The position numbers were made by a program, and so were the translations under genes. 64,000 nucleotides of DNA from Mermis nigrescens (lineage: Eukaryota; Nematoda; Enoplea; Mermithida; Mermithidae). The notes below the pieces were generated by a model, which saw only the letters and a list, made by a program, of their open reading frames with translations, was not told where the DNA came from and did no database searches. The stretch spans positions 878,001 through 942,000 of the forward strand of contig JAVLUZ010000346.1 in the NCBI GenBank assembly GCA_036768485.1, in the 5' to 3' direction. Shown here in pieces: positions 22,335 to 32,335 of the stretch; positions within the stretch are counted from its first letter, which is position 1; each line of letters starts with the position of its first letter.

Positions 22335-22599
22335 AATTATTCCTTATTAGTAGTGTCATCTTTTCATTTTTATTTTTTTTGTCAACTGTTGGGCTTTGTC
22401 AAGAATCGTTTGAATTGAATTTAATTTATTTAAAATTCTTTTAAATAATCATCTCGTCCAACCGTCTATTGGAAAAGTTTGCTCGTCCCAGTTCAAAATT
22501 AATTATCCAATCTCCAATTTGAATGCGATTATTCGGGTCCAAATACTGGTCTTCTCGCTTCAAAAAGGAGATATCCTGGTCCAAAAAAACGGTATTATA

Positions 22600-22640
22600 G
22601 CTCAGGCGCGTAGCTGGCTTTCCGAATTTGTGGGAACTAA
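22600..22640. repeat. Family C end fragment
   Basis: CTCAGGCGCGTAGCTGGCTTT matches the terminus of family C (CAGGCACGTAGCTGG); the rest of the element is missing. Confidence 0.4.
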
Positions 22641-23203
22641 AATTTTAAAGTAATCAACTACTACTAGATGGGAAAAAATAATGGTGTTATTGAGCCTTTC
22701 TCAGCAAGCTCTAAACGCCGTACATGAACAGTTTTTTTGTGATTTTATTTGATTTTAATCATAATTAAAAAATTGTATCAAACGCTTTCGCAAATGATTG
22801 GTAAACATATCCAAGCTTGACCAGAGTTTAGCTTGTTTTGTACTCAATGGTCCCTATTGCAAAGAAAACTATACGGAAAATTAATAATTATGCGCAGAGC
22901 CCCAGAAAATTTAACGTTTCAATCAAACGTGGGCTGCTCAGACGAGGAAAGTTGTATGAAAACACTAAATCCGACACGAAACCGGCCAAAAATTTTAGGA
23001 TTATTAGTTCAAAAAGTGTGCTACAATCTATTCTGGTAGTCTTTCGAATGCGCATCAACAACTTTCAAATTTTTCCTTCGGGGGACCCTTGCGAAAAATG
23101 ATTCGTATTTCTACAATCTTGGGGAGGGGCTTTACCCCCTATTCCCCCACAGTTACGCGCCTGTCCCGGCTTTGCAATATGATTGTCCTCTGGCAGCGTT
23201 TTT

Positions 23204-24109
23204 TTGTACAAGGTCCGTTTGTGCATGTACAAAGATGGTCCCCAAAAGTCTTTGTTTATTTTGTACATGCAAATTTTTGTGTACTCTAGTACAGTCAGGC
23301 ACGTAGCTGGCCCTCCTATTTTGGGGGACCAACACCAATTTTGGGGGGTCTAAGTCAGAAATAGCACAAAATAACGTGTGAAAAAACCTATTTTACCGTT
23401 TTTTTTCTGAATTTAGGGGGGTCCGGAGTCCCCTCCACAGCTACGTGCCTGAGTACAGTAGCGATTTTAGTGTACTAAAACAGGGTTTCCGATCTTTGGT
23501 AGTGTATTTTAGCTAATTTCTGGGTTTCTGACGCCGAAATTACTAAAAATTGTCTCAAAACGGTGCAAATCACCGAAAAATTTGACATTTTTCTATTCTA
23601 AATGCAAACTCTGTCATTTTGAAGATATATAGAACAAATAATACTCATTTCAGCGCGAAGCGTCGAAATTTTTTTTGTTGAATTTCACACCTTTTTACAG
23701 TTTTTGTCATCCCAAAAATCTTTGTACATGTTGTACACGCAAATTTTGAAGTACTTCAATATGGTACAGCCGCAATTTTAATGAGGTAAACACAGAGTTG
23801 TTCGACGTTTGGTAGTGTATTTTAGCTAATTTCTGCGTCTCTAAGGGCAAAAATCACTATGAATCGCCTTAAAACGGCGCGAAGCGCCGAAAAACTTGAA
23901 TTTTTCCTTTTGGAATGCAATTTATGCCATTATAAAGATATATAGAATACACAATTACTCATTTCGGCGCGAAGCGCCGAAAATTTTTGCGAATATCAGA
24001 CCTTTTTTGCACTTTTTGTCTTTCCAAAAATCTTTGTACATGTACAAAGACGGTCCCGAAAAGTCATTGTACACCGGGAACAATCATTGCCGAATACAAA
24101 ACAACGGTG
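23204..24109. mobile_element. Family A hAT-like element with a nested family C copy
   Basis: Perfect 8-bp duplications TCCTCTGG (23196-23203 and 24110-24117). Ends CAGCGTTTTTTTGTACAAGG and CCGAATACAAAACAACGGTG. A family C element sits at 23296-23451. GCGC boxes lie near 23650, 23875 and 23963. Intron 3 of UBC9. Confidence 0.9.
23296..23451. mobile_element. Family C MITE, 156 bp
   Basis: Perfect 8-bp duplications AGTACAGT (23288-23295 and 23452-23459). Ends CAGGCACGTAGCTGG and CAGCTACGTGCCTG. Interior has GGGGGACCAACACCAATTTT and AAATAGCACAAAATAACG, diagnostic of the family. Confidence 0.92.
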
Positions 24110-25304
24110 TCCTCTGGTTCAGAAAGCGTTTGTTCAGATATACGAAATTATTTCCTAATCCAAAATTGGTTGTCCGGCTAAGAATCCCGCTTTTTATGTC
24201 CAGAAGTGTTCTTTTCAGATTTACTGTACAAATAGTGTTGACATGGTTAGCAAATAAATAAAGTCAAATTTATGCGCCAACCGTAGTTATTAAATTAAAT
24301 GAACTTATAGGTTACAACTGACTACGTCCAAAAGATATGCTTAACTAGTTAACTAAATTTTTAGTCGACTAGTTTTGTTAATTGCGTAGTTATTTGACTT
24401 TTGCATGATAAACGTACATAGCGGCGTGACCATAAATAAGGGAAATGTTTCTTTGTAAAAACTTGAATTTTAGCTTCACGTGTAATAAAGCAATATCGCT
24501 ATATTTTTGGCCTATCACCATCGCCTTCGCAACTTTCGATTAAAAATTCCAAATTAGGGAGTCTCGGGGGTTCACAATAGAGCTTTTTAGACTTAAAATG
24601 ACATCAAACGGTGGTATAAATGCTGAAATTGCGCTAAAACGACGATATTCCGTAGTTTCTCGTCAATTTTAACCAGGTTTGAGGAAAATTTTCAATTCTC
24701 GTCAATACGCCCCCCAAGAAATTTTCCGGTTTCCAATTCTGGGGTCTAGTCTAGACCCCTAACCCCTCCACGCGCGTGTCCGCTCATCACCGTACGTGGG
24801 CAGCAAACCATTTCTGGGGCCCGGATTGTGTAAAACTGGCAGAACTTGCAAAAAGTACGCCAAAAATGCAATTTTGGGCAAGCGTGCAGTAGTTACGCTT
24901 TAGAATTTAATGGAGACGATATTTTAAAGTCAGATATCTTAGCGAATCGGATTAGCAAAAACAGTTGCGTTTTAGTATTTTTCAGCGTCTAACCCATTGG
25001 AAACTAATTAATTTAAATGACACGCTAGTTTGCTTCAAACGAACGTCATAAAACTAAATCAAATAGAGCACGATCTATAAATTAATTTGGTATCATCAAT
25101 AGGGGCTACCTGAATCAAAATCGATGGCGTACGCGCAGCAAGGTTTTGGCAAGAGTTAAATCGTCAAAAATTTAAGTTGAATTTAAAGAAAATTCAAATT
25201 TGAAAAGTTTAAAATTTTATTTTAAAAATTTACATTTGCAAGTTTCGCTACGTTTCCTAATACGTTATTCATTGACGGTTCCCTGCGCATAGTTATACCT
25301 ACAG
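24110..25304. other. Intronic DNA with a weak family J fragment
   Basis: Mostly AT-rich and featureless. Near 24570-24780, text such as GGTATAAATGCTGAAATTGCGC, TTTCTCGTCAATTTTAACC and GGGGTCTAGTCTAGACCCC resembles the inverted-repeat element at 59479-59985. Confidence 0.4.
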
Positions 25305-25305
25305 C

Positions 25306-25905
25306 CAGGCCCGTATTCAGGATCTGGCCAGTGGGGGAGTCAACATAAATTGGTCTATATATATCTCGGGAAATTCGTCGGGGTAGCTCGCAAAAATTGC
25401 CCTTTTCGATGTTTCCCGACATGCTCTATCCATTGAGATAATAAAATTCTTACTTTTTCGTAAAAACATTTTATAACTCATAAGGCTATAAAAAAAGTCA
25501 TTTTTTAGTCGCGCTTGGGCCAAAATTATGGAAAGGACTTCACATCCGATTATTTTGCAACAAAGGCATACGATTTTTCCATTTTTCCGTGCATATGCTA
25601 CCTTTCAAACTTTTTTCCGGCCAAGGGGGTCGGCCGCATACGTGGGCAGCAACAAAATTCTGGCGGTGCACGATTTTTCAAAGGTCAAAAAATGGCCTTA
25701 AAAATGGTGGTATGGCGAAAAATCACAATTTTTCAACGTTTCTCATCGAACACTATCCATTGCCATCAAAAATTGCGAAAAAAACAAAAAAAAATTTAAA
25801 AAATCGGATTCTGTAGGGTATTTTGGTTTCTTGGGGGGGTGCATACCCCCGAAGCCCCCACGCCCAGGTGTGGTCGGCCGCCCTTCTACACTAAATACGG
25901 CCTTG
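25306..25905. mobile_element. Family D-like element interrupted by a family B MITE
   Basis: Starts CAGGCCCGTATTCAGG; a degraded counterpart CTAAATACGGCCTTG lies at the right. Flanks CCTACAGC / CCCGCAGT match at only 5 of 8 positions. A family B copy sits at 25637-25872. Confidence 0.6.
25637..25872 (+). mobile_element. Family B MITE, 236 bp
   Basis: Perfect 8-bp duplications GTCGGCCG (25629-25636 and 25873-25880). Ends CATACGTGGGCAGC and GCCCAGGTGTG. Confidence 0.93.
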
Positions 25906-26633
25906 CCCGCAGTATAGGTCGAATTTAAGTGGACTTTAACGCGAGAAGATAAACGAATTCTTGCAATTTTTCTTTCGGATTGAAAACTCGCTTTTCGTAC
26001 CTGCACTAAAGGCGCATGAATATTGAACCTTAAAATGCACCGCTCTATCATAAAACGTACGCATAGATGGTTGCGTTACGCAGAGAGGCCCCGAAAAAAA
26101 TCTCAATGGCAAAAAGCACCAACGTAAGTAAAAGGTCATACATATCAGTTGGGAGGGGTATTCGCCCCCTAAAATTCAACCGTTCCCTATTCTCCCCTAA
26201 AGCTGTGATTCTTTTCACTGTTGCCGACTAGGCAAAAGTTCTTTCTCCTGCCAAAAAACGGGCCGTTTTCCACTTCCCTTGAAAATTAGACAAATACTCT
26301 CACTCAAAATTTTGACTTAAAGCGCGTGAAGGAATAGTGCATTGATGCGCTTGCACGTCAATCCAATGTTAATACACTCCTACCTAGCGCGCACTTTATT
26401 TTTGTTACATTTTATCTCTATTTTTACAGTTTTTTATTTTTATATTTATTTTTGCCTTGAAGATTTAGATATGTCAACTTTCAGAAAAAGAAGAGGACAG
26501 TTCAAAAGCTCTGGATTTCTTTTCAGTAAATTAATTGAAAATAAAAAATACGTATTAAAGTAAGGAAAAGACATGAGTGAAATAGGACCAATATTATCAT
26601 AGCTCCAAAAAATATACTAGCAACCACACCTGA

Positions 26634-26720
26634 GCGTGGGAGGAGGTATGCACCCCTCAGAAGGCCGAATACCCCCCTCAGAAACCAAAGTACCCCCCCC
26701 CCGAATTGAATTTTTGAAAA
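26634..26720 (-). mobile_element. Family B fragment
   Basis: GAGCGTGGGAGGAGGTATGCACCCC through CCCCCGAATTGAATTTTTG: only the G/C-rich end of a minus-oriented copy remains. Confidence 0.55.
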
Positions 26721-26802
26721 TTGATTCTGTTTTTTTCCCGCAAACAGGATAATTTGAGATATCGCTCAGTTCCCAAACAACTCATTGTATTATAATTTGC
26801 AG

Positions 26803-26882
26803 ATTTTGCTCGGAATTCAAGATCTTTTGAATAATCCGAACATCGAGGATCCGGCTCAGGCTGAAGCGTACCAAATTTATTG
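26803..26882 (+). CDS. UBE2I: UBC9 coding exon 4
   Basis: Encodes [20 protein letters not shown] and EAYQIYC (last codon split, phase 2). This is the helix after the active site and the conserved loop with the [13 protein letters not shown] motif of E2 enzymes. Acceptor TTTGCAG|ATT and donor TG|GTAAGT are canonical. It lies 5.2 kb from exon 3 after a transposon-filled intron, but the amino-acid junction IKQ|ILL matches the family exactly. Confidence 0.95.
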
Positions 26883-26948
26883 GTAAGTTGTTTGATATTT
26901 AAAATTGTGTATTATTATAATTATGTATAATTTACAATTTTATTTCAG

Positions 26949-27030
26949 TCAGAATCGGGTTGAGTACGAAAAACGAGTCAGGGCGCAAGCTAAACAATTT
27001 GCGGTGGCTAACGTTCAGCTCACGGAATGA
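26949..27030 (+). CDS. UBE2I: UBC9 last coding exon
   Basis: Encodes QNRVEYEKRVRAQAKQFA, the C-terminal helix of UBC9, then VANVQLTE and a TGA stop at 27028-27030. Vertebrate UBC9 ends soon after AKKFA, so this protein is about six residues longer (164 versus 158). Acceptor TATTTCAG is canonical. The extension has no recognised motif. Confidence 0.95.
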
Positions 27031-27976
27031 TGCGATTGATCAATTTTATCGCTTGTACGTTATATACGTGTTTTTCGTCAATTCGGTTTTTTATTCTGTT
27101 TTTTACTTAATGTCGTATCATCAGAATATGAATAAATGTTCACCGACCAAACGTATTCCAGAAATGCTGGCAAAAATCTTTAACAATCTTGCCTGTGCAG
27201 AAGGGCGTGCTCAAGTTAAGCATTTGTTCCTTGGTCGGAAAAAAGTTTTCTCTTTAAACACGAATGTTGTTTCGAAAATCTTTAGATTTTCGCGCCGTGT
27301 ATATAGTGTTTTCCATGTCAAGCAAGGGCGGAGTTAGAGAGGACGGCATTTTGTGTCGATTTTTGCATGAGTTTTTCTTAGCCTTCGCATCAAAACAGTA
27401 CTTTAAGCTTAAAATGGATTCTTCGGACAAGTTTTTTACAACACTATATTCAGATAAGTTTCACCCGTCTGTTAGAAATCGAAAAATCCATCAGTGATAT
27501 CAAGCGCTGTGAAAAGCTGACACGTTCAACCCTGATGAAAAGTTTTTTATGTGGTTAAAGTTTTTCATCAATATGTAGAGCATTGAGAGAAACATCGGGA
27601 AATGTGGTTTTTGCTAGCATCCTTAGCCGAAGGAGCTTCCTAACACATGGTCATCCCCGCCCTCTCCTTAGATCAATCCTACCGCTCAAGTAAGTATGAA
27701 AGCAGTACGTGTCACGTACCAGTTCGGGCACTCGTATATATAAATTTTAAAGACAGTATACCAATAGCTGAGCACTTAGTAAGCACTGCATTCTTTGTCA
27801 TCTTATATTTGTCTATGCAGCAACTTTAGTTAATTATAGTTGTGACCTAACAGAAAAATAAGAGAAGATGACATTTCTGTCTAAATTAACATAATGGAGG
27901 TCTTTACTGTACGGATGATTTTCGTAATGGCAATCAATTAGGCAGGCCATGCGGCGACTGTATCGCTTAGTGTAAA
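27031..27976. other. UBE2I: UBC9 3' UTR and spacer
   Basis: The first ~100 bases are the likely 3' UTR. Beyond that I see no gene: the open stretches at 27264-27497 and 27647-27829 lack recognisable motifs. Confidence 0.5.
27131..27136 (+). terminator. Candidate poly(A) signal AATAAA of UBC9
   Basis: AATAAA about 100 bases after the UBC9 stop codon, followed by a T/G-rich stretch. The nearest canonical hexamer downstream of the stop that I noticed. Confidence 0.5.
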
Positions 27977-28059
27977 ATGTCCAGTTCTGTTGACACGATT
28001 CGTCTACTACAGCAAGAAGTAGAACATTGGAAGAACATTGCCGAACAACATAGAATCAA
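27977..28059 (+). CDS. Candidate first coding exon of an unrecognised coiled-coil protein
   Basis: ATG in TAAAATG is followed by MSSSVDTIRLLQQEVEHWKN and IAEQHRI, then a strong donor (AA|GTATGT, phase 2). The heptad-like pattern and EVEHWKNIAEQH resemble the start of coiled-coil proteins; the EVxYWKxLA pattern recalls the NudE/NDEL1 N-terminus, but 27 residues are too few to assign. The short length, the good splice donor and the absence of repeats in the stretch support it. No downstream exon was found in the window; a LINE cluster begins at once in the following intron. It could still be a chance ORF. Confidence 0.4.
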
Positions 28060-28078
28060 GTATGTATACTTCCAAAAG

Positions 28079-28130
28079 TATGAATGAATGAATGAATGAA
28101 TGAATGAATGAATGAATGAATGAATGAAAT
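28079..28130. repeat. (TGAA)n tail of the older LINE
   Basis: About 11 TGAA units. On the minus strand this is a TTCA repeat directly after AGTAATAAATTATTTCA, so it forms the 3' tail of the older LINE copy. Confidence 0.9.
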
Positions 28131-28442
28131 AATTTATTACTGAAACGCGACAATTACGAAAGATGTAAAAGAGTAATAAAACGTACGGTCAAAAGAATAA
28201 AAGCGTATAGCAAAAGGCGACGAGCGAGTCATGAAAATGACGATTTAAGCCCGCCCTATAATAAATTTGGATAAGTCGACATCAATTAATCTAGATTTGA
28301 ATATATTCAAGTTAGGGGAAGAGACTACAAAATCAGGTAGGTGATTCCAAACAGAGATATACTTATAGAAAAAGTCAAATTTTTGTAAATTAGAACGGAC
28401 AAGAGGAACAACTAGCTTGAAACGATTTGTGCAGCGAGTAAA
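28081..28442 (-). mobile_element. 3' end of the older CR1-like LINE
   Basis: The minus strand continues the reverse transcriptase C-terminus from TRCTNRFKLVVPLV through FYKYISVWNHLPDFVV to FIIGRA and a stop at 28245, then a short 3' UTR ending in the TTCA tail. The 5' portion of the same copy lies at 32336-34934; the younger LINE separates the two. Confidence 0.85.
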
Positions 28443-28569
28443 GAAAGAAAGAAAGAAAGAAAGAAAATTTATTACTAATACCAACAGTTAAAATACGAAA
28501 TGACAAGATATATAATAAATGCAATTACGAATTAGTAAAGGGACATGCGAGTCAATGGAATGACAAGTT

Positions 28570-31353
28570 TTACGCGCGCCCCACAAGATATCTAGATAAA
28601 TCAAAGTTTGCTAATCTAGATTTAAATATGTTTAGGTTAGGGGAAGAAACAATGAAGTCAGGAAGATCGTTCCAAACTGCGATGTATTTGTAAAAGAAAT
28701 CAAACTTTTCTAAATTAGAATGTACAGTAGGTATGACTAATTTAAATCTATTAATGCTACGGGTAATATTATGATTAAATACAAAAAAATCATCAGCTTC
28801 CAAACATGATTTATGACAAATAATTTGATACATCATACACAGACAAATCTGCAAGCGTCTTAATTCAAGTCTGCACAATTTAAGTTGTGTTAAACGATCC
28901 TCGTAAGAAAAAATATTATTATAGCCAAAAATATATTTAGTGAATCTACGTTGAACAGCTTCCAATCTATCTATATCCTTAAGATAAGAGGGGTTCCATA
29001 CACTGCAACAATACTCTAATAAAGGTCTAACATAACAACTATAAGCTTTAACAAGATTACCTTTATCACGCGAAAAAAATGATTTGCGTATTAAAATACA
29101 TCTAAAGAAAGCTTTTTTAATCAAAGAATTATAATGTTCCTTAAATTTTAAATTTCGAGGAATCAAAACTCCTAAATCACGGACAAACGGATCACTAGAA
29201 ATAATTTCCCCATTTAGTCTATAAACAGCTTTTTGATTATTATTACCCAAATATAGAACTTGACTTTTGGTTCGAGAAATAGGTAAATCCCATGCAATTG
29301 CCCAGTCAATAATCTTATCTAAATCAGACTGTAATAATTTACAGTTACGACTAATATTGAAAATTTTGATATCATCTGCGAACATATAAACCGTACTACA
29401 AATATTATCACATATATCATTTATAAAAATCGAAAAGAGCGTAGGTCCAAGGACACTTCCTTGGACGACACCGCTGGTAACAGGCACATAATCTGAAAAA
29501 GACTGATTAACGCGAACACATTGGGAACGATTAAACAAATAGGCCTTTAACCATGCATACAAATTACCGTTTATTCCATATCCGTTTAACTTAATAAGAA
29601 GTTTTTCCATATTTACTTTATCAAAAGCTTTAGAGAAATCTAAATATATTATATCAACAGTTTCTTTTTTAGCTAACGACTGAATCCATGAAAATTTACA
29701 CTTTAACAATTGTGTTTCACAAGATTTATTCTTTTGAAAACCAAATTGAAAAGGAGATATTAGTTTATTAACCTTAAGAAAGTCTAACAATTGACTATTA
29801 ATAATTCTTTCCATAATTTTGGCAATAGAACAACAAAGAGAAACGGGCCTGTAATTATCCACTAATGCTGGATCCCCCTTTTTTAATATTGGAATAACAT
29901 GTGCCATGCTCCAAAGCTCGGGAATATTTCCAGACAGAAAAGATACAGTGAAAATACTAACTAACGGCTTTATCATTTGAAACGACAATTTTTTAATAAA
30001 AAGATTACATATGCCATCGGGGCCAACTGCAATAGACGTATTTAGATGGTTAATGGCTTCCAATACGCGATCCTCACTAAAAATAATGTCAGAAAGCGAA
30101 AAATCACAGCGCTTCTGAAAAAGAAAATTCGCGTTAGTAATGTCACTAGAAAACACTGAAGCGAAATAATCATTAAAAATGTTAGCCTTGCGTAATGAAT
30201 CGGTTATAACATTATTATCAGAAAATGTTAGAGGAGGAATTTCACTGCGACTTTTTAACCTATTATTTACAAAAGTATAGAAAGCTTTAGGATTATTATT
30301 CTTGAGCAATTTGTTTTCTTGAGAAGAGAAATAATTATGAATAGTTCTACGTAGAGCCTTACAATGATTTCGATATTTAACTTTAGTTCCTGGAGTTTTA
30401 CACCTTTTATACTTATCCCATAGAGAACGTTTTTTAAGAAATAATTTATGTAAGCTTTTAGGGTATTTAAATTTTAATTTAGCCCTAAAAGTAGGTACAA
30501 AACTAAAAATAAGAGGATTTAATATACTTAAAAAAACATTATACATGTCATTAACTGTTGAGCATGTAGAAAAAATGTCAGGCCAAGAAACAGAGGATAA
30601 AAAAGTAGCTATACTCTCGTAGTCCGCTTTATTGAAATTTAAGCTAGGTTTATCTCCATCTTGAAAAGTTCTAGTTAAAATTTCAAAAGAAATCGAATTA
30701 TGGTCGCTTGTTGAAAAAGGAGGAAGAACCTGGATATTAAAAACGTTATATGCAGCAAATACTACATCAATCAAAGTATTATCGTGAGTATTTTCTTTAA
30801 CTAACTGTTGCAGACCACTAGCTGATAAGTAATCAAAAAATAATTCGTTTAATGGATTAAATGTAAAAGTACCATGAAACCAATCAATTTTAGGCAAATT
30901 TAGATCCCCTACTATAATAACGGGATGACAACTATTAGTAGCCCATTCAATTAAATTACATATCCGAAGTGCAGTATCAAAATCATACTGAGGAGGTCTA
31001 TAAACTAACAAACATCTTATAACATCTCCACCTTTTAAAATTTCAACTACTAAAGTATCAGACACAAACAGAGAAGCAGGAACTTTAACGCATCGAGCAT
31101 AAAGATGAGGTTTAGCAAAAATTAAAACTCCACCTCCCCGCTTATTCTTACGATCTGATCGGAGAATAATATAATTTTTTAACGGACATAATAGACTGTC
31201 GGAAATAGATTCATTTAACCAGGTTTCACAAAAAAATAATATATCGAATTTTGCAGTATTTAACAGAAAGTGAAGTTCCCCTAACTTATTCACAATACTA
31301 CGAGAATTACATAGCAAACATTTAATATTAACAAAATAACGGGGCGAATTTAC
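28570..31353 (-). CDS. LINE ORF2: endonuclease and reverse transcriptase
   Basis: Encodes the enzyme that nicks the target and copies element RNA in place. An open frame of 915 residues starts at 31317; twelve further sense codons reach back to the ORF1 stop. AP-type endonuclease at residues ~1-215: ETWL (31-34), VGDLNLP (136-142), TSDHNSI (203-209); the N-terminal strand is partly missing from the counted frame. Reverse transcriptase at ~410-720: YLDFSKAFDKV (558-568), GVVQGSVLGPTLF (616-628), catalytic FADD (646-649). The C-terminus has the RLEAVQRRFTKYIFGY and LRRLQICLCMMYQII segments of CR1-like elements. No RNase H. No stop or frameshift is seen. No ATG lies at the start of the frame, so translation may follow ORF1 by re-initiation or stop readthrough. 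Confidence 0.92.
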   Translation of the reverse strand, partial: VNSPRYFVNIKCLLCNSRSIVNKLGELHFLLNTAKFDILFFCETWLNESISDSLLCPLKNYIILRSDRKNKRGGGVLIFAKPHLYARCVKVPASLFVSDTLVVEILKGGDVIRCLLVYRPPQYDFDTALRICNLIEWATNSCHPVIIVGDLNLPKIDWFHGTFTFNPLNELFFDYLSASGLQQLVKENTHDNTLIDVVFAAYNVFNIQVLPPFSTSDHNSISFEILTRTFQDGDKPSLNFNKADYESIATFLSSVSWPDIFSTCSTVNDMYNVFLSILNPLIFSFVPTFRAKLKFKYPKSLHKLFLKKRSLWDKYKRCKTPGTKVKYRNHCKALRRTIHNYFSSQENKLLKNNNPKAFYTFVNNRLKSRSEIPPLTFSDNNVITDSLRKANIFNDYFASVFSSDITNANFLFQKRCDFSLSDIIFSEDRVLEAINHLNTSIAVGPDGICNLFIKKLSFQMIKPLVSIFTVSFLSGNIPELWSMAHVIPILKKGDPALVDNYRPVSLCCSIAKIMERIINSQLLDFLKVNKLISPFQFGFQKNKSCETQLLKCKFSWIQSLAKKETVDIIYLDFSKAFDKVNMEKLLIKLNGYGINGNLYAWLKAYLFNRSQCVRVNQSFSDYVPVTSGVVQGSVLGPTLFSIFINDICDNICSTVYMFADDIKIFNISRNCKLLQSDLDKIIDWAIAWDLPISRTKSQVLYLGNNNQKAVYRLNGEIISSDPFVRDLGVLIPRNLKFKEHYNSLIKKAFFRCILIRKSFFSRDKGNLVKAYSCYVRPLLEYCCSVWNPSYLKDIDRLEAVQRRFTKYIFGYNNIFSYEDRLTQLKLCRLELRRLQICLCMMYQIICHKSCLEADDFFVFNHNITRSINRFKLVIPTVHSNLEKFDFFYKYIAVWNDLPDFIVSSPNLNIFKSRLANFDLSRYLVGRA

Positions 31354-32289
31354 CTAAATATTAGACGCGTGTTGACCATGTTGAGCACGAAATTTGGGAT
31401 TAGATGGTTTAGGGGCTGTAGAACGAGGATCATAGACTCGTACAGTTTTCTTCTTCACACAGTCATCCCTAAAGTCGATATATAGATTAGTCTCGCCCGC
31501 GTCCAGTCGTTGGTGCAACTCGTCGTTAAGTTCACGCTGACGTTTTCGCTGAAGAAACGACAAATCCGGTCGCGCACGTAATTTCGAGTAGACGTTTGTT
31601 GGATTTGCAGGGCGGACAACTTTGTTGATAAGACCAATAAAGCGACGTTGAGCACGTGACGAAGAAAGACAAACTTTCAGAAACTGAGGTTTGTCTGAAT
31701 ATTTGGGACCGTCTCTAAATACCTGCGTTATATCGGCAGATGAAAAATCAGAGTCTTTATTATAATCATCAATTAAAGATTTAACCGAAACAAGGTCATC
31801 GTTAGATTCGGCTAAACCAAATACGACCGCATTCGACTTTTTTGATTCACGTTCTAGACCATCTTGAATTAATAAGCCTATATCGACGATGCTGGGTGAC
31901 GTAGAAGCGCCGATTTTTGATTCAATTGAGTTTAGACGAGATTCTAAAGTAGCCATCTTAGCCGGTAAAGAAGCGAAATTTTCGAACAGGGGTTTACACA
32001 AGGAGCAAACGAATGGAAAAGAGTAAGAAGCGTCAATATAGGACGAACTATTGAAATATGAAATAAGTGCTGATGGTAGATTAAGGCACTCAGCATGTGC
32101 CCACTTATGACATAGTCCACATTGAACAGCCGAAATATGACTATCCGTAACTGTCTCCGCGCAAATGACACAAAGACTATTATTGTCATCTTCTGTATTA
32201 AGGAGAGTAAAATTTCCCGTTCGTTGCGGTGGTGATTTAGAGTGTTGATTGTTGACGTAAATTTTTGATCCGCGATTTTTACCGCCCAT
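31354..32289 (-). CDS. LINE ORF1 with PHD-type zinc finger
   Basis: 311 residues from an ATG at 32289. A C4HC3 PHD-like zinc finger spans residues ~40-98: C40, C43, C57, C60, H65, C68, C95, C98, with CHKWAHAEC in the middle. A coiled coil follows (LPAKMATLESRLNSIESKIG, ~108-127), then a region with QVFRDGPKYSDKP and ARPDLSFLQRKRQRELNDEL similar to the RNA-binding part of CR1/L2-type ORF1 proteins, and a basic C-terminus. Such proteins coat element RNA. It ends with a TAG at 31354-31356, in the same frame as ORF2. Confidence 0.88.
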   Translation of the reverse strand: MGGKNRGSKIYVNNQHSKSPPQRTGNFTLLNTEDDNNSLCVICAETVTDSHISAVQCGLCHKWAHAECLNLPSALISYFNSSSYIDASYSFPFVCSLCKPLFENFASLPAKMATLESRLNSIESKIGASTSPSIVDIGLLIQDGLERESKKSNAVVFGLAESNDDLVSVKSLIDDYNKDSDFSSADITQVFRDGPKYSDKPQFLKVCLSSSRAQRRFIGLINKVVRPANPTNVYSKLRARPDLSFLQRKRQRELNDELHQRLDAGETNLYIDFRDDCVKKKTVRVYDPRSTAPKPSNPKFRAQHGQHASNI

Positions 32290-32335
32290 AATGTGTATTG
32301 TAATAATAATAAGACAAGCCGGTGATCAATTATCG

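Larger units (their letters stand above)
20659..27136 (+). other. UBE2I: UBC9 gene, five coding exons
   Basis: Transcription unit from a likely splice acceptor (TTTTAG at 20653-20658) in the 5' UTR to a candidate AATAAA signal at 27131. Coding exons are 20679-20744, 21257-21413, 21534-21643, 26803-26882 and 26949-27030, giving 164 residues. Introns: about 0.51 kb, 0.12 kb, 5.16 kb and 66 bp. The long third intron holds a palindromic MITE, a family A element with a family C insertion, and a family D element with a family B insertion. An upstream non-coding exon is implied by the acceptor but was not located. Confidence 0.95.
28443..32335 (-). mobile_element. Nearly intact CR1-like non-LTR retrotransposon
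   Basis: About 3.9 kb on the minus strand: a short 5' leader, ORF1 (32289-31354), ORF2 (31317-28570), a short 3' UTR, AGTAATAAATT and a (TTTC)n tail at 28443-28468. Both ORFs are open. It is inserted in the RT gene of an older copy of the same group. The 5' boundary is estimated from where the older copy's reading frame breaks (about 32336-32342). Confidence 0.88.

Noticed and set aside
25515..26051. Overlapping ORFs on both strands around 25.5-26.0 kb
   Set aside because: They cover the family B and D elements; similar translations recur at every family B copy in the window, so they are repeat-derived.
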